In this document: positions 19,401 to 27,600 of the stretch, in pieces | How the letters are laid out: each line of letters starts with the position of its first letter | How positions within the stretch are numbered: the stretch's first letter is position 1 | Assembly (NCBI GenBank): GCA_035275065.1 | Contig: DATENM010000105.1 | Coordinates: 104,744-168,743, forward strand | DNA: 64,000 nt | Direction of reading: 5' to 3' | Source: Blastocatellia bacterium | Lineage (GTDB): Bacteria > Acidobacteriota > Blastocatellia > UBA7656 | The notes under the pieces: model-generated | Database searches by the model: none | What the model saw: the letters and a program-made list of their open reading frames with translations, nothing else | Told to the model about the DNA's origin: nothing | Position numbers and translations under genes: made by a program

Positions 19401-20105
19401 CGTCGCCATCACCAGCTCGCCCGTTGCGTCAACGCGCAGCCGTTTGGCTCCCGCAATGCGCCAGCCGATAGCCGCAGGATTGGCTCCTGCGGCCACGTTG
19501 AAGTCATACTCCAACTGCCGCCCGTTGCCGTAGTAGACCATGTCGACGCCGCGGTAGACGCCGCGCACCGCCACCCTCGCATAGTTGCTGACGCCGGCGC
19601 GCCACTTCGCCGCGTCCTTGCCGACGAAGTAATTGCTGCGCCCGGCCATCTCCTCTGTGCCCGTCACGTTTGCCGCCGGGTTGGCGTTGAGCAGTTTCAT
19701 GCGGATCACCGCCGTCGCTGCTTCGCGGGCCGACGCGCTCCGCTCGGCTTGCGCGAGTTCGTCCTGCGCCGCGTCGTCTGCGGGCTGGCGCGCGCCGCCG
19801 AGCAAGCTCAGCACAGCTCCGTCAGCGGTCAGCCAGAGCGCGTAGCCCGCGCCGCGTGCGGCGTAGCGGACGCGCTCGTCGAACTGCCCTTGATTGCGTT
19901 CAAAGCGCATCGGCAGATCGCCATAAGCCGCCCGCGCTCGCGCCCGTGCGGTCTCGCCGACCGTCGGGCTCAAAGCCAATTCTGGCGCGGTCGCCGCGCT
20001 TGCCGACGTGCTGGCCGGTAGTAACACCCAGTTGAACAGCGCGGCCATCGTCAAACACACCGCGAGCAGGCGTTTAGACAGGAATTGGTCAACGGACATG
20101 GGCAC
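16464..20105 (-). CDS. SBBP-repeat beta-propeller protein with BACON domains
   Basis: A 1213-residue secreted protein. Order: signal peptide (to about residue 37); DUF7948-like domain (MRFERNQGQFDERVRYAARG); SBBP repeats of the form YSTYLGGSNDDEGHAIAVDG that occur about eight times; a middle block of sortilin/BNR-like repeats (STDGGDTWSTSSNGLPQ and similar, about residues 520-850); more SBBP repeats; and two C-terminal BACON domains (each with GCxWxATSNAGWIxI-like sequence). Such proteins are cell-surface or extracellular binding proteins in Acidobacteriota. The start may be 20105 or two codons later. Confidence 0.9.
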   Translation of the reverse strand: MPMSVDQFLSKRLLAVCLTMAALFNWVLLPASTSASAATAPELALSPTVGETARARARAAYGDLPMRFERNQGQFDERVRYAARGAGYALWLTADGAVLSLLGGARQPADDAAQDELAQAERSASAREAATAVIRMKLLNANPAANVTGTEEMAGRSNYFVGKDAAKWRAGVSNYARVAVRGVYRGVDMVYYGNGRQLEYDFNVAAGANPAAIGWRIAGAKRLRVDATGELVMATAAGEVRQHKPVAYQEINGERREVAARYVLRGKNRVSFALGHYDRRQPLVIDPVLGYSTYLGGSNDDEGHAIAVDGAGNAYVTGLTFSTDFPTASAVQPLGGALPDLFVAKLNANGTALVYSTYLGGSDYDDANSIAVDTVGNAYVTGFTQSLNFPTVNPLQSPHGNLISNSDAFVAKLNAAGTALVYSTYLGGNGRDKGLSIAVDATGNACVAGWTTSTDFQTVNALQATPGGNGDAFVSKLNAAGTAFVYSTYLGGDGGDWGAAIAVDNAGSVYVAGATNSPNFPLVNPIQSDFKCKTAFKTLDGAANWAAMNNGLPVYAEVDALAVDPQTPSTVYAATSPPGVYKSTDGGDTWSTSSNGLPQATLNALAVSPATPSTLFLATANGVYRSTDAGASWSVAGQSFGPAYSIAFDPVNPANVYVGRNNSVSKSTDGGNSWATPQFYGDGYLPGAVHAIAVDPNTPSTLYIGGKGIFKNTVGGGGDYWEPAGFVNSSQTIYSLTIDPTNSATIYAATSYHIYKSTDGSGTWSQLDNNPVQSIRALVINPAVTSTLYAAVYGGGVIKSMDGGGSWATVNNGLSNLLATALAIDPQNPSRLYTGAAVAGDGFVAKLDAAGAALTYSTYLGGNEADSCAAIAVDAGGNAYVTGPTTANDFPTVNPLQSYSGGNDVFVAKLNNTGTALAYSTYLGGSGYDTSYGLAIDGTGNAFVTGYTLSADFLATDPARTYADAFVAGLNPAGSALIYSTSLGGQTNEEAGKGIAIDPAGNVYVTGYTGAADFPVTPGAWQTVSHGYHDAFITKIAFTCSPSLAAASAAFTTRGGSGSVKVQAAAGCAWQATSNAGWIIIASARDGVGDSDVKFEVRENPDGAFRTGTLTVGEQTFTIYQAGAGSENCQVALNSAFAAYPASGGFGSTYVSAGAGCTWTAQTKASWITITPATNGTGSQLVNYTVAVNPSGAARKATIRIGGQTLSVKQKGH

Positions 20106-20549
20106 TCCTTCTTCTGACGAGCCTGGCGCTACTGTGACGCAAGCTCTTGTTTCAACAACCTGAGAATCATCACTTGATGAAGTCTACGAGACGAATCGCT
20201 GACACACTCGCAGCGGTTTTGCCGTCAATCGGTCTTCAGCATAATTTCAGGATTATTCGGGACAATCTTTACCGACAGCAATCATTACTAACGTCATTAC
20301 TAATATAAATTGTATCGTCAACTCTACCTTCCAGCAATTGAAATCTATTGCAAAAACATTATATGTGGCAAGGCTATAGCCTCTCGCCAATGGCGCGGCG
20401 GCCTGGCGTCAGCCTGCGGCCATTGACACTCGTTCGCACGGCTGGCTATGATGAGCCATCGGCTGGCGACGCGCGCCGCCGCCTTCAGTTTGACAACCGA
20501 TTCTGCATCTTCAGTGCGCTTGACGTTCACCCATAGGGAGTAAGCTCGC
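20106..20549. other. Divergent intergenic region, no gene
   Basis: Region between the divergent SBBP and M28 genes. The middle (about 20165-20350) is much richer in A and T than its surroundings, with ATTACTAACGTCATTACTAA at 20283-20302 containing a short direct repeat (ATTACTAA twice). It probably holds the promoters of both genes; no RNA gene or clear terminator was seen. Confidence 0.4.
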
Positions 20550-22487
20550 ATGAACTCACGAAAGATTCTCCTGCTGGTTCTCGCCATCGCGTTTTTGCTC
20601 AGCGCCGCCGCGCCGGCCTTCCAACCGGCGAGCGCCGCGCCTGACTTTGACCAGCAGGCCAATGCGCCCGCCGAGCTTTCGAGCGAGCGCATTCGCGAGC
20701 ACGTCGGCTATCTCGCCTCCGACCCGTTGCAGGGCCGCCGCGCCGGCACTCCCGGCGCAGACCTCGCCGCCCGCTACATCGAAAAGCAATTCCGCGACGC
20801 CGGCCTCAAGCCCGCTTCCAAGGCCGGCTACCTGCAACCGTTCAGCTTCGTGGCGCGCGTCGAGCTTGGCCCGCGGAATATGTTTCAGGTGAAAGCGGCG
20901 AAGAGTGAGCAGAACTACAAGGTCGGCGACGACTTCATGCCGCTGGCTTTTTCTTCGCCGGAAGCGGCGACCGGCGAAGTCGTCTTCGCCGGCTACGGCA
21001 TCAGCGCGCCCGAATTGCCGTACGACGACTATGACGGCATGGACGTGAAAGGCAAGCTGGTGATGATCCTGCGCGGCAGCCCCGACGGCGACAATCCGCA
21101 CGGGCGCTTCGCCCAGTACACCCAGCCCGGCCTGGAGATTCAAAACAAGACGTTGAAGGCGCGCGAGAAACAGGCGCGCGGCGTCATCTTTATCAGCGAA
21201 GAGAAAGTCTTTCAGCACGACCGCCTATCGCGCCTGCATCACGATTTGAACTTCCTCGACGCGGGCATCCCGGCGGTGGTCATCAGCCGCGTCGTCGCCA
21301 ACGCGATTCTTGAAGATAAGAAAACCACACCGGTCAAGAGCGAATTCAGCGGCGCTGACGCCGTCGAGCGTGCCAAGACGCGCCTGGCAAATTTCCCAGG
21401 GAAGCGCCCGACGATCACCAAGGATTCGTCCGCCGACCGCGTCACCGCTACCTTCAAGAGCGACGTCATCAAGGTGAACGGCAATGCCGCCAACATCGTC
21501 GGGCTGCTGCCGGGCAGCGACCCGCAACTGGCCTCCGAATACATTGTCATCGGCGCGCATTACGACCACCTGGGACTGGGCGGGCCGGAATCGCTTGCCG
21601 CCAACCCCGACGGCCAGATTCATCACGGCGCTGACGATAACGCTTCGGGCACCGCGGCGCTGCTCGAGCTGGCGCATGCGATGGCCAGCGGCGAGCGGCT
21701 CAAACGCAGCGTCGTCTTCGTCGCCTTTTCCGGCGAAGAGCTCGGCTTGCTGGGCTCCGCGGCTTACACCAAAAATCCGCCGGTGCCCATCGCTTCAACC
21801 GTGGCGATGCTCAACATGGACATGGTCGGGCGATTGCGCAACCGCTCGCTGTTCATCGGCGGCATGGGCACGAGCCCGGCGTGGAAGCCGCTCGTCGAGC
21901 GCCTCAACGCCGCCGGCGCGGTCAAGGCGATGCCGGCTGGAAATGGCTCCCAGAGCCGCTTTGAGCTGAGCTACGGGCAGGACGGCTTCGGCCCCAGCGA
22001 TCACCAGTCGTTCTATGTCAAAGACATCCCCGTGCTGTTTTTCTTCACTTCGACGCACGACGATTATCACAAGCCGAGCGACACCGCCGATAAGATCAAT
22101 GCCGAAGGCATCCGCCAGGTCGCCGCTTTCGTGCGCGAGATTGCCACGGCGGTTGCCGACGAGCCGCAACGCATCGCCTTTGTCAAAGTGAAGAGCGAAT
22201 CGAAGCCGACCGCCGGCGGCTTTCGCGTCTACCTCGGCACGATCCCCAACTACGCGGATCAGAGCGGCGGCATGAAACTCGACGGCGTGCGCGCCGGCTC
22301 GCCCGCCGAGCGAGCCGGGCTCAAGGCCGGCGACCTGATCACGCGGCTCGGCAAGACGCCGGTGAAGAACGTCTATGATTACACCTACGCGCTCGGCGAA
22401 TTGCGCGGCGGCGAGGAAGTCGAAATCGCTATTCGCCGCGACGGGCGCGACATGGTGTTGAAGATCACGCCTGAGAAACGGCAGTAG
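20550..22487 (+). CDS. Secreted M28 aminopeptidase with PA and PDZ domains
   Basis: A 645-residue exported zinc peptidase. Signal peptide to about residue 30; PA insert around residues 150-290 (VFAGYGISAPELPYDDYDG onward); M28 catalytic core with zinc ligands in IVIGAHYDHLGLGG, HHGADDNASGTAALLE, FSGEELGLLGS, NMDMVGRL and GPSDHQSF. A C-terminal PDZ domain (AGSPAERAGLKAGDLITRLG) ends the chain. It probably degrades peptides in the periplasm or outside the cell. SD-like AGGGAG lies upstream of the start. Confidence 0.93.
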   Translation: MNSRKILLLVLAIAFLLSAAAPAFQPASAAPDFDQQANAPAELSSERIREHVGYLASDPLQGRRAGTPGADLAARYIEKQFRDAGLKPASKAGYLQPFSFVARVELGPRNMFQVKAAKSEQNYKVGDDFMPLAFSSPEAATGEVVFAGYGISAPELPYDDYDGMDVKGKLVMILRGSPDGDNPHGRFAQYTQPGLEIQNKTLKAREKQARGVIFISEEKVFQHDRLSRLHHDLNFLDAGIPAVVISRVVANAILEDKKTTPVKSEFSGADAVERAKTRLANFPGKRPTITKDSSADRVTATFKSDVIKVNGNAANIVGLLPGSDPQLASEYIVIGAHYDHLGLGGPESLAANPDGQIHHGADDNASGTAALLELAHAMASGERLKRSVVFVAFSGEELGLLGSAAYTKNPPVPIASTVAMLNMDMVGRLRNRSLFIGGMGTSPAWKPLVERLNAAGAVKAMPAGNGSQSRFELSYGQDGFGPSDHQSFYVKDIPVLFFFTSTHDDYHKPSDTADKINAEGIRQVAAFVREIATAVADEPQRIAFVKVKSESKPTAGGFRVYLGTIPNYADQSGGMKLDGVRAGSPAERAGLKAGDLITRLGKTPVKNVYDYTYALGELRGGEEVEIAIRRDGRDMVLKITPEKRQ

Positions 22488-22491
22488 GAGA

Positions 22492-22580
22492 TGGGTGCTG
22501 GGCGTTAGGTGTCGGGTGCTGGGTGTTGGAGATTGGGAAGAGAGCGCCGCATTATCCAGCACCCGACACCCGGCACCCGG
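22492..22580. repeat. Heptanucleotide-repeat hairpin element D (GGGTGCT type)
   Basis: The left arm is made of 7-nt units GGGTGCT, GGGCGTT, AGGTGTC, GGGTGCT, GGGTGTT (from 22494); the right arm from about 22554 reads CCAGCACCCGACACCCGGCA and pairs with it. It fills the space between the M28 peptidase stop and the fabI ribosome-binding site. It is a different sequence type from elements A-C but has the same unit length and design. Confidence 0.75.
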
Positions 22581-22591
22581 ATAGGAGAAAC

Positions 22592-23359
22592 ATGCTCTTA
22601 GAAGGAAAGACGGGCGTCGTATTCGGCGTCGCCAATAAGCGCAGCCTGGCATGGGCCATCGCTCGCCGCGCTAATGACGACGGCGCGCGCATCTGTATCA
22701 CTTACCAGGGCGAGCGGCTCGAAGAGAACGCCCGCGAGCTGGCCGAGCAGTTGAACAATCCGCTGGTGTTGCCCTGCGATGTGAGCAAAGACGAAGACAT
22801 CGTCGCCGTCTTCGCCCAATTGCGGGACGAACTTGGCGGCCTCGACTTCGTCGTTCACGGCGTCGCTTACGCGCTGCGCGAAGAGCTTGAAGGCGATTAC
22901 ATCAACACCTCACGCGAAGGCTATCGCATCGCTCACGACATCAGCGTTTACTCGCTGACGGCGATTGCGCGGCAGGCGGCGGCGCTGATGGAAGGGCGCA
23001 ATGGCAGCATCATCACCCTGTCTTACCTGGGCGGCGAGCGCGTCATTCCCGGCTACAACATCATGGGAATTGCCAAGGCGGCGCTCGACATGAGCGTCAA
23101 GTACCTGGCCGCGAATCTCGGCCCGCAGGGCATTCGCGTCAATGGCATCTCCGCCGGGCCGGTCAAGACCCTGGCTTCGGCAGGCATCGGCGGCTTCTCG
23201 AAGATACTTGAGCACATGCGCAACCACGCGCCGCTGCGCCGCAACATCGATCAATCGGAAGTCGCCGACGCGGCGCTCTTCCTGTTGTCGAATATGTCGC
23301 GCGGCATGACCGGCGAGATCATTCACGTCGATAGCGGCTATAACATCATGGGGATGTAA
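22592..23359 (+). CDS. fabI: Enoyl-[acyl-carrier-protein] reductase FabI
   Basis: NADH-dependent short-chain-dehydrogenase-fold enzyme of the last step in fatty-acid elongation; about 255 residues. Visible: GVVFGVANKRSLAWAIA (cofactor site typical of FabI), the DFVVHGVAYA strand, YNIMGIAK giving the Y-x6-K catalytic pair, and SAGPVKTLASAGIGGF. The ATG at 22592 is preceded by AGGAG. It is convergent with queE across hairpin element B. Confidence 0.95.
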   Translation: MLLEGKTGVVFGVANKRSLAWAIARRANDDGARICITYQGERLEENARELAEQLNNPLVLPCDVSKDEDIVAVFAQLRDELGGLDFVVHGVAYALREELEGDYINTSREGYRIAHDISVYSLTAIARQAAALMEGRNGSIITLSYLGGERVIPGYNIMGIAKAALDMSVKYLAANLGPQGIRVNGISAGPVKTLASAGIGGFSKILEHMRNHAPLRRNIDQSEVADAALFLLSNMSRGMTGEIIHVDSGYNIMGM

Positions 23360-23482
23360 GGCAGGAAGCAGGAGGCAGGAAGCAGGAGGCAGTTCAGAAC
23401 TGATTTATCGCTTGCTGCTATGCAGTAAAACGTTGCCGATTCCGAGAACTGCCTCCTGCTTCCTGCCTCCTGCCTCCTGCCT
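23360..23482. repeat. Heptanucleotide-repeat hairpin element B
   Basis: Arms of GCAGGAA/GCAGGAG units at about 23360-23395 and complementary TCCTGCC units at about 23445-23482. The centre carries CGCTTGCTGC, a motif also present in the centres of elements A and C. It fills the whole gap between the stop codons of fabI and queE and could act as a bidirectional terminator. Confidence 0.8.
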
Positions 23483-24117
23483 CAGCGGCGGCGCGCGTCC
23501 GGCGGCCAGATGAACTTGTGAAGCTGGAGCTGAAAGCGCGCCCGCAAACCGTCTTCCAACATCCAGGCGACCACCTGCCGCGGCTCGACCTGACCAAATG
23601 CGGTCGAGAGCAGGATATGCGCGCGGTCTTCGAGCCGGTGGTCGCGAATCACCTGCCGCGTCCACTCATAATCGTTGCGGTCGGCGAGGACGAATTTGAT
23701 TTCGTCCGCCGGGCGCAGGTCTTCGAGATTCGACCAGAGATTCTTCTCCGATTCGCCCGACGCCGGGCACTTCAAATCCATGATGCGAACGACGCGCGGG
23801 TCGAGCTTCGAGATGTCGCGGTGGCCGCCGGTTTCGATCAGCACCCGATGGCCGGCGTCGCACAGCCGCGTCGCCAGCTCATAAATTTCCGGTTGCAAGA
23901 GCGGCTCGCCGCCGGTCAGCTCGACCAGCGGACAGGCGTACTTTTCGACCTCGGTCATGACCTCGTCTACCGTCATGCGCGTGCCGCCGGTGAAGGTGAA
24001 CTCCGAATCGCACCACGTGCAGCGCAGGTCGCATCCGGTCGTCCGCACGAAGACGCACGGCAGCCCGGCATAGCTCGATTCGCCCTGAATGCTCTGGTAA
24101 ATCTCTGTGATCCGCAT
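23482..24117 (-). CDS. queE: 7-carboxy-7-deazaguanine synthase QueE
   Basis: Radical SAM enzyme that converts 6-carboxytetrahydropterin to 7-carboxy-7-deazaguanine on the way to queuosine and related bases. The N-terminus ITEIYQSIQGESSYAGLPCV, the CDLRCTWC cluster motif (CX3CX2C), ELTGGEPLLQ, and LKCPASGE are diagnostic. 211 residues is the normal length. QueD is encoded on the same strand 3 kb away, separated by a c-di-GMP gene on the opposite strand. Confidence 0.95.
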   Translation of the reverse strand: MRITEIYQSIQGESSYAGLPCVFVRTTGCDLRCTWCDSEFTFTGGTRMTVDEVMTEVEKYACPLVELTGGEPLLQPEIYELATRLCDAGHRVLIETGGHRDISKLDPRVVRIMDLKCPASGESEKNLWSNLEDLRPADEIKFVLADRNDYEWTRQVIRDHRLEDRAHILLSTAFGQVEPRQVVAWMLEDGLRARFQLQLHKFIWPPDARRR

Positions 24118-24481
24118 CGGTTTTCGCTTGAAAGATTCTATCCCGCTTCGTGGCGCGGCGCGAGCGGGTTACGGAAAAATGACCGATTCAGCCGGGCGAT
24201 TCCTTCATTGTGACCGAATCCGCCATTCGCCGGCGCAAGGCCGTAAACGGCTGCCGGCGCCGCCTGCTGGCCCGCCCGTCACCGTGACCATCAAGAAAAA
24301 GTCGCTATTCGCCCCAAAAAGGCCCTGTGGAGGGGTCGCCATTGCCACAACTCAGAAGAATTTAGCCGCCGCGCGGGCGGCTTGCGATGTGGCACACGGG
24401 TTGATCTAGGATGGGCGCACTTTCGTCAGCGCGTCACGCGCTGTGTGAGCCGATTCGATTCTACCGCGCCATGGTGAGGCG
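24118..24481. other. Divergent intergenic region, no gene seen
   Basis: 364 bases between the divergent queE and c-di-GMP genes. GC-rich with short palindromic patches but no convincing riboswitch, RNA gene or open frame. It presumably holds the two promoters. GGTGAGGCG just before 24482 is the likely ribosome-binding sequence of the downstream gene. Confidence 0.4.
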
Positions 24482-26959
24482 ATGTCACAACCGTCGAAGG
24501 AAAGTCGGGCCTCGAATATCTTTCTCGCCGTCGTCTCTACGGTCGGCCTGGCTATCTTTGCATGTGCTGTGTCTCATCTCGCCCTCGGCAATCAGTTTCA
24601 TATCAACTGGCTTCTGCTCAGCCTGGTGACGGTCGTCGTCGTCGGGCGCACAGACATTCACATTCCGAAGACCTCCGGCACGGTGACCCTCGACGACGCC
24701 TGCCTCTACATCTCGCTGATACTTTATGGCGTGATGCCGTCGGTGGTGCTGGCCGGGATCAACGGGCTGGCCTGCTCGCTGAAGTATCCGAACAAGCGCC
24801 GCGTCATGCCGTTCAACGTCGCGGTGATGAGCCTGTCGATATTCGTTTCCGGCCTGGTCGCCAACGGCCTCTTTCCGCCAGAGGCGCACACCGGCGCTGA
24901 TCAATGGCTGCCGGCGGCAGAGATGCACACCAGCTTTGGCCGCCTGCTGCTGATGGCCGAAACCATGGCCTTGACGCATTACCTGGTGAACTCCGGGCTG
25001 GTCAGTATCGTGAACGCCTTGCGCGACAAAAAGAGCCTGCTCAAGACATGGCAGGAATCGTTCTTGTGGACTTCGATCACCTACTTCGCCGGCGCGGTGG
25101 CCGCCTGCTTCGTCGTCCAGTTGCTTTCGGTCATCTCGTTTTACGCCTTCATCATCTCTGTGCCGATTGCCGCCATCACCTATTTCACCTACAAGGTCTA
25201 TCTCGACCGCGTGCGCTCCTCGATGAGCCATGCCGAGCAGATGACCGACCTGCACTTGCGCACTATCGAGGCGCTGGCCATCGCCATTGACGCCAAAGAC
25301 GAAACGACCCACGATCACGTCCAGCGCGTGCAGATTTACGCGACCGGGATGGGCCGCATGTTCGGCCTCTCTGACGTTGAGGTCGAAGCCTTGAAGGCCG
25401 GAGCCTTGCTGCATGACATCGGCAAGCTCGCCGTGCCCGATTACATTCTCAACAAGCCGAGCGCCCTGACGGTCGCCGAGTTCGAGAAGATGAAAGTCCA
25501 CACGACGGTCGGCGCAGAGATACTAGAGCGCGTCGGCTTTCCTTACCCGGTCGTGCCGGTCGTGCGCCATCATCACGAGCGCTGGGATGGCACAGGCTAT
25601 CCGGACGGCCTGCGCGGCGACGAGATACCGATGACGGCGCGGATTCTCTCGGTGGTTGATTGCTTCGACGCGGCGCGCGAAGATCGCCAGTACCGCAAAG
25701 GGCTGACACGCGACGAAGCCATCACCCTGCTAGAGACCGGCGCCGGCGCCAAGTACGACCCGCAGGTGGTGCGCGTCTTCCTTGAGCAACTGCCGCGCTT
25801 TGAAGAAGAGGTGCGCCGGCAGCGGCTGACGCAAACCAATACTCGGATGACGCTTACCAGCCTGGTGCAGACATCACCGCAGCGCCCCGAAAACCGCGGC
25901 GCGGTGTATGAGCAGATTCGCAACGCGCACCGCGAAGTCATTACGCTTTACGACATCGCCCAGACCATCGGCACCAGTCTCGACCTGCGCGATATGTTCG
26001 CGGTCTTTTCGTCGCGCCTGCAAGACATCGTCAGTTACACGACCTGCGTGCTCTACCTGCAAAAGACCGATTCAATCGAGCTGGAAGCGATGCACGCCGC
26101 GGGACGCCATGCCGGGCGCTTCAAAGGGCAGTCGATTATGCTCAACTCGGGCATCACCGGCTACGTCGCGGCCAACCGCCAGCCGATGTACAACTGCGAC
26201 CCGCATCTCGACTTTAAAGCCGCGCACATTGAACCCGGCGACGAATACCGTACGGCGATGAGCGTGCCGCTGATGAAAGGCGACGAAGTGCTGGGCGTGT
26301 TGACGCTCTATCACGCAGACCTGGCGGCCTATGCAACTGACCACCTGCGATTGCTCGAAGCGGTCGCCAAGCTGGCTTCCGACGCCATCGCCAACGCCTT
26401 GCAGCATGAAGAGACGCAGGCCATTGCCCTGACCGACCTGCTGACCGGTTTGCCGAACGCGCGCGCCTTGCGCCACAAGTTCGAAGAATCGGCGAGCCGC
26501 GCCCGGCGCTTCAACCTGCCGTTCTCGCTCCTGATGATGGACCTTGACGGCTTCAAGGCGATCAACGACACGCTCGGCCATCAGACCGGCGACCGGGTCA
26601 TGCGCGAAGTGGCGCAGATACTGGCGCGGCAGATTCGCGCCTCGGACTTTCTAGGCCGCTATGCCGGCGACGAGTTCGTCGCCATCCTGCACATTGATCA
26701 GGAAGGCGCGCGCGAGCTGGTGCGGCGCGTGCAGCGCGTCATAGACAATCACGACTTCGGGTTCAAGCAGGCGGGGATAACCTTAGGCATCAGCATCGGC
26801 TGGGCGAGCTTCGGGGTTGATGGCGACACCTTGGACGAGCTGCTGCTGGCGGCTGATCGAGCGATGTACAGCGACAAGCTACGACGCAAAGCCCTGCTCG
26901 TTGAAGCGCCGACGCCTGAGCCCGACGACCTGGAGCCCATCGTCGCACAAGTCATGTAG
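24482..26959 (+). CDS. Membrane HD-GYP + GAF + GGDEF c-di-GMP signalling protein
   Basis: An 825-residue inner-membrane protein. Residues 1-245: about seven hydrophobic helices forming an undefined sensor. Residues about 255-440: HD-GYP phosphodiesterase domain with LLHDIGKLAVPD and HHERWDGTGYPDGLRGDEIP complete. Residues about 480-650: GAF domain (YDIAQTIGTSLDLRDMFAVF onward). C-terminus: GGDEF domain with RYAGDEFVAIL (AGDEF variant, usually active) and DLTGLPNARAL. Both c-di-GMP synthesis and breakdown domains look intact, so it may be bifunctional or one domain may be regulatory. Confidence 0.93.
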   Translation: MSQPSKESRASNIFLAVVSTVGLAIFACAVSHLALGNQFHINWLLLSLVTVVVVGRTDIHIPKTSGTVTLDDACLYISLILYGVMPSVVLAGINGLACSLKYPNKRRVMPFNVAVMSLSIFVSGLVANGLFPPEAHTGADQWLPAAEMHTSFGRLLLMAETMALTHYLVNSGLVSIVNALRDKKSLLKTWQESFLWTSITYFAGAVAACFVVQLLSVISFYAFIISVPIAAITYFTYKVYLDRVRSSMSHAEQMTDLHLRTIEALAIAIDAKDETTHDHVQRVQIYATGMGRMFGLSDVEVEALKAGALLHDIGKLAVPDYILNKPSALTVAEFEKMKVHTTVGAEILERVGFPYPVVPVVRHHHERWDGTGYPDGLRGDEIPMTARILSVVDCFDAAREDRQYRKGLTRDEAITLLETGAGAKYDPQVVRVFLEQLPRFEEEVRRQRLTQTNTRMTLTSLVQTSPQRPENRGAVYEQIRNAHREVITLYDIAQTIGTSLDLRDMFAVFSSRLQDIVSYTTCVLYLQKTDSIELEAMHAAGRHAGRFKGQSIMLNSGITGYVAANRQPMYNCDPHLDFKAAHIEPGDEYRTAMSVPLMKGDEVLGVLTLYHADLAAYATDHLRLLEAVAKLASDAIANALQHEETQAIALTDLLTGLPNARALRHKFEESASRARRFNLPFSLLMMDLDGFKAINDTLGHQTGDRVMREVAQILARQIRASDFLGRYAGDEFVAILHIDQEGARELVRRVQRVIDNHDFGFKQAGITLGISIGWASFGVDGDTLDELLLAADRAMYSDKLRRKALLVEAPTPEPDDLEPIVAQVM

Positions 26960-27127
26960 GCAGGAAGCAGGAGGCAGGAGCCAGGAAGCAGGAAGCAGGA
27001 GGCAGGAAGCAGTAATAAAGCCGTGAAGGCAGCAAGGCATATGATCTTCGCATCATGGCCGGCTGCCTTCTGCATTTGTACGGATGTCCTGACTGCCTCC
27101 TGCCTCCTGCTTCCTGCTTCCTGGCTC
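26958..27127. repeat. Heptanucleotide-repeat hairpin element C
   Basis: Left arm (about 26958-27012) has eight GCAGGAR-type 7-nt units; right arm (about 27090-27127) has the complement. The centre contains GAAGGCAGCAAG and later GGCTGCCTTC, which form a second stem, with a small ATGAT/ATCAT stem inside. It fills the gap between the convergent c-di-GMP gene and queD. Confidence 0.8.
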
Positions 27128-27499
27128 CTATTCGCCATAATAGTCGCAGCGGCTCAGGCAGGTTTCGCGAATCGTGATGCGGTGGAGCCCGGACACACGG
27201 CCTTCCAGCCTCTCCCATATCCAGCGTGCCAGGTTTTCACTGGTGGCGTTCTCCAGCCCGTCAATCTCGTTCAGGTAGTAATGGTCCAGTTGCAGGCGCA
27301 AGGGCTCGAAGGCGTCGCTGATGTCGCCGTAATCGATGAACCAGCCGGTCCGCGGGTCCACTTCGCCGCGCACCGCGACCTCGCAGACGAATGAGTGACC
27401 GTGCAGCCGCGCGCACTTGTGATCTGCCGGCACGCGCGGTAAGCGGTGCGCCGATTCGAAGCGAAACTCTTTGACCAGCTCGACAATCATCTGCCTCAT
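27128..27499 (-). CDS. queD: 6-carboxytetrahydropterin synthase QueD
   Basis: A 123-residue tunnelling-fold enzyme that makes 6-carboxy-5,6,7,8-tetrahydropterin from dihydroneopterin triphosphate. FRFESAHRLPR, CARLHGHSFVCEV (catalytic Cys and zinc histidines) and LDHYYLNEID, plus ENLARWIWERL, are the family hallmarks. Start could be the first ATG (MRQM) or the second three codons on (MIVELV). It supplies the substrate of QueE, encoded on the same strand at 23482. Confidence 0.95.
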   Translation of the reverse strand: MRQMIVELVKEFRFESAHRLPRVPADHKCARLHGHSFVCEVAVRGEVDPRTGWFIDYGDISDAFEPLRLQLDHYYLNEIDGLENATSENLARWIWERLEGRVSGLHRITIRETCLSRCDYYGE

Positions 27500-27600
27500 C
27501 TTAGCCGCAGGCCGCCGCCGTCTGCAATCGCCGCGTAGAGAAGATGACGACGCGCATGCTATCCTACTGAAAGCGACTTGAGAGGAAACGCGAGCGCAGT

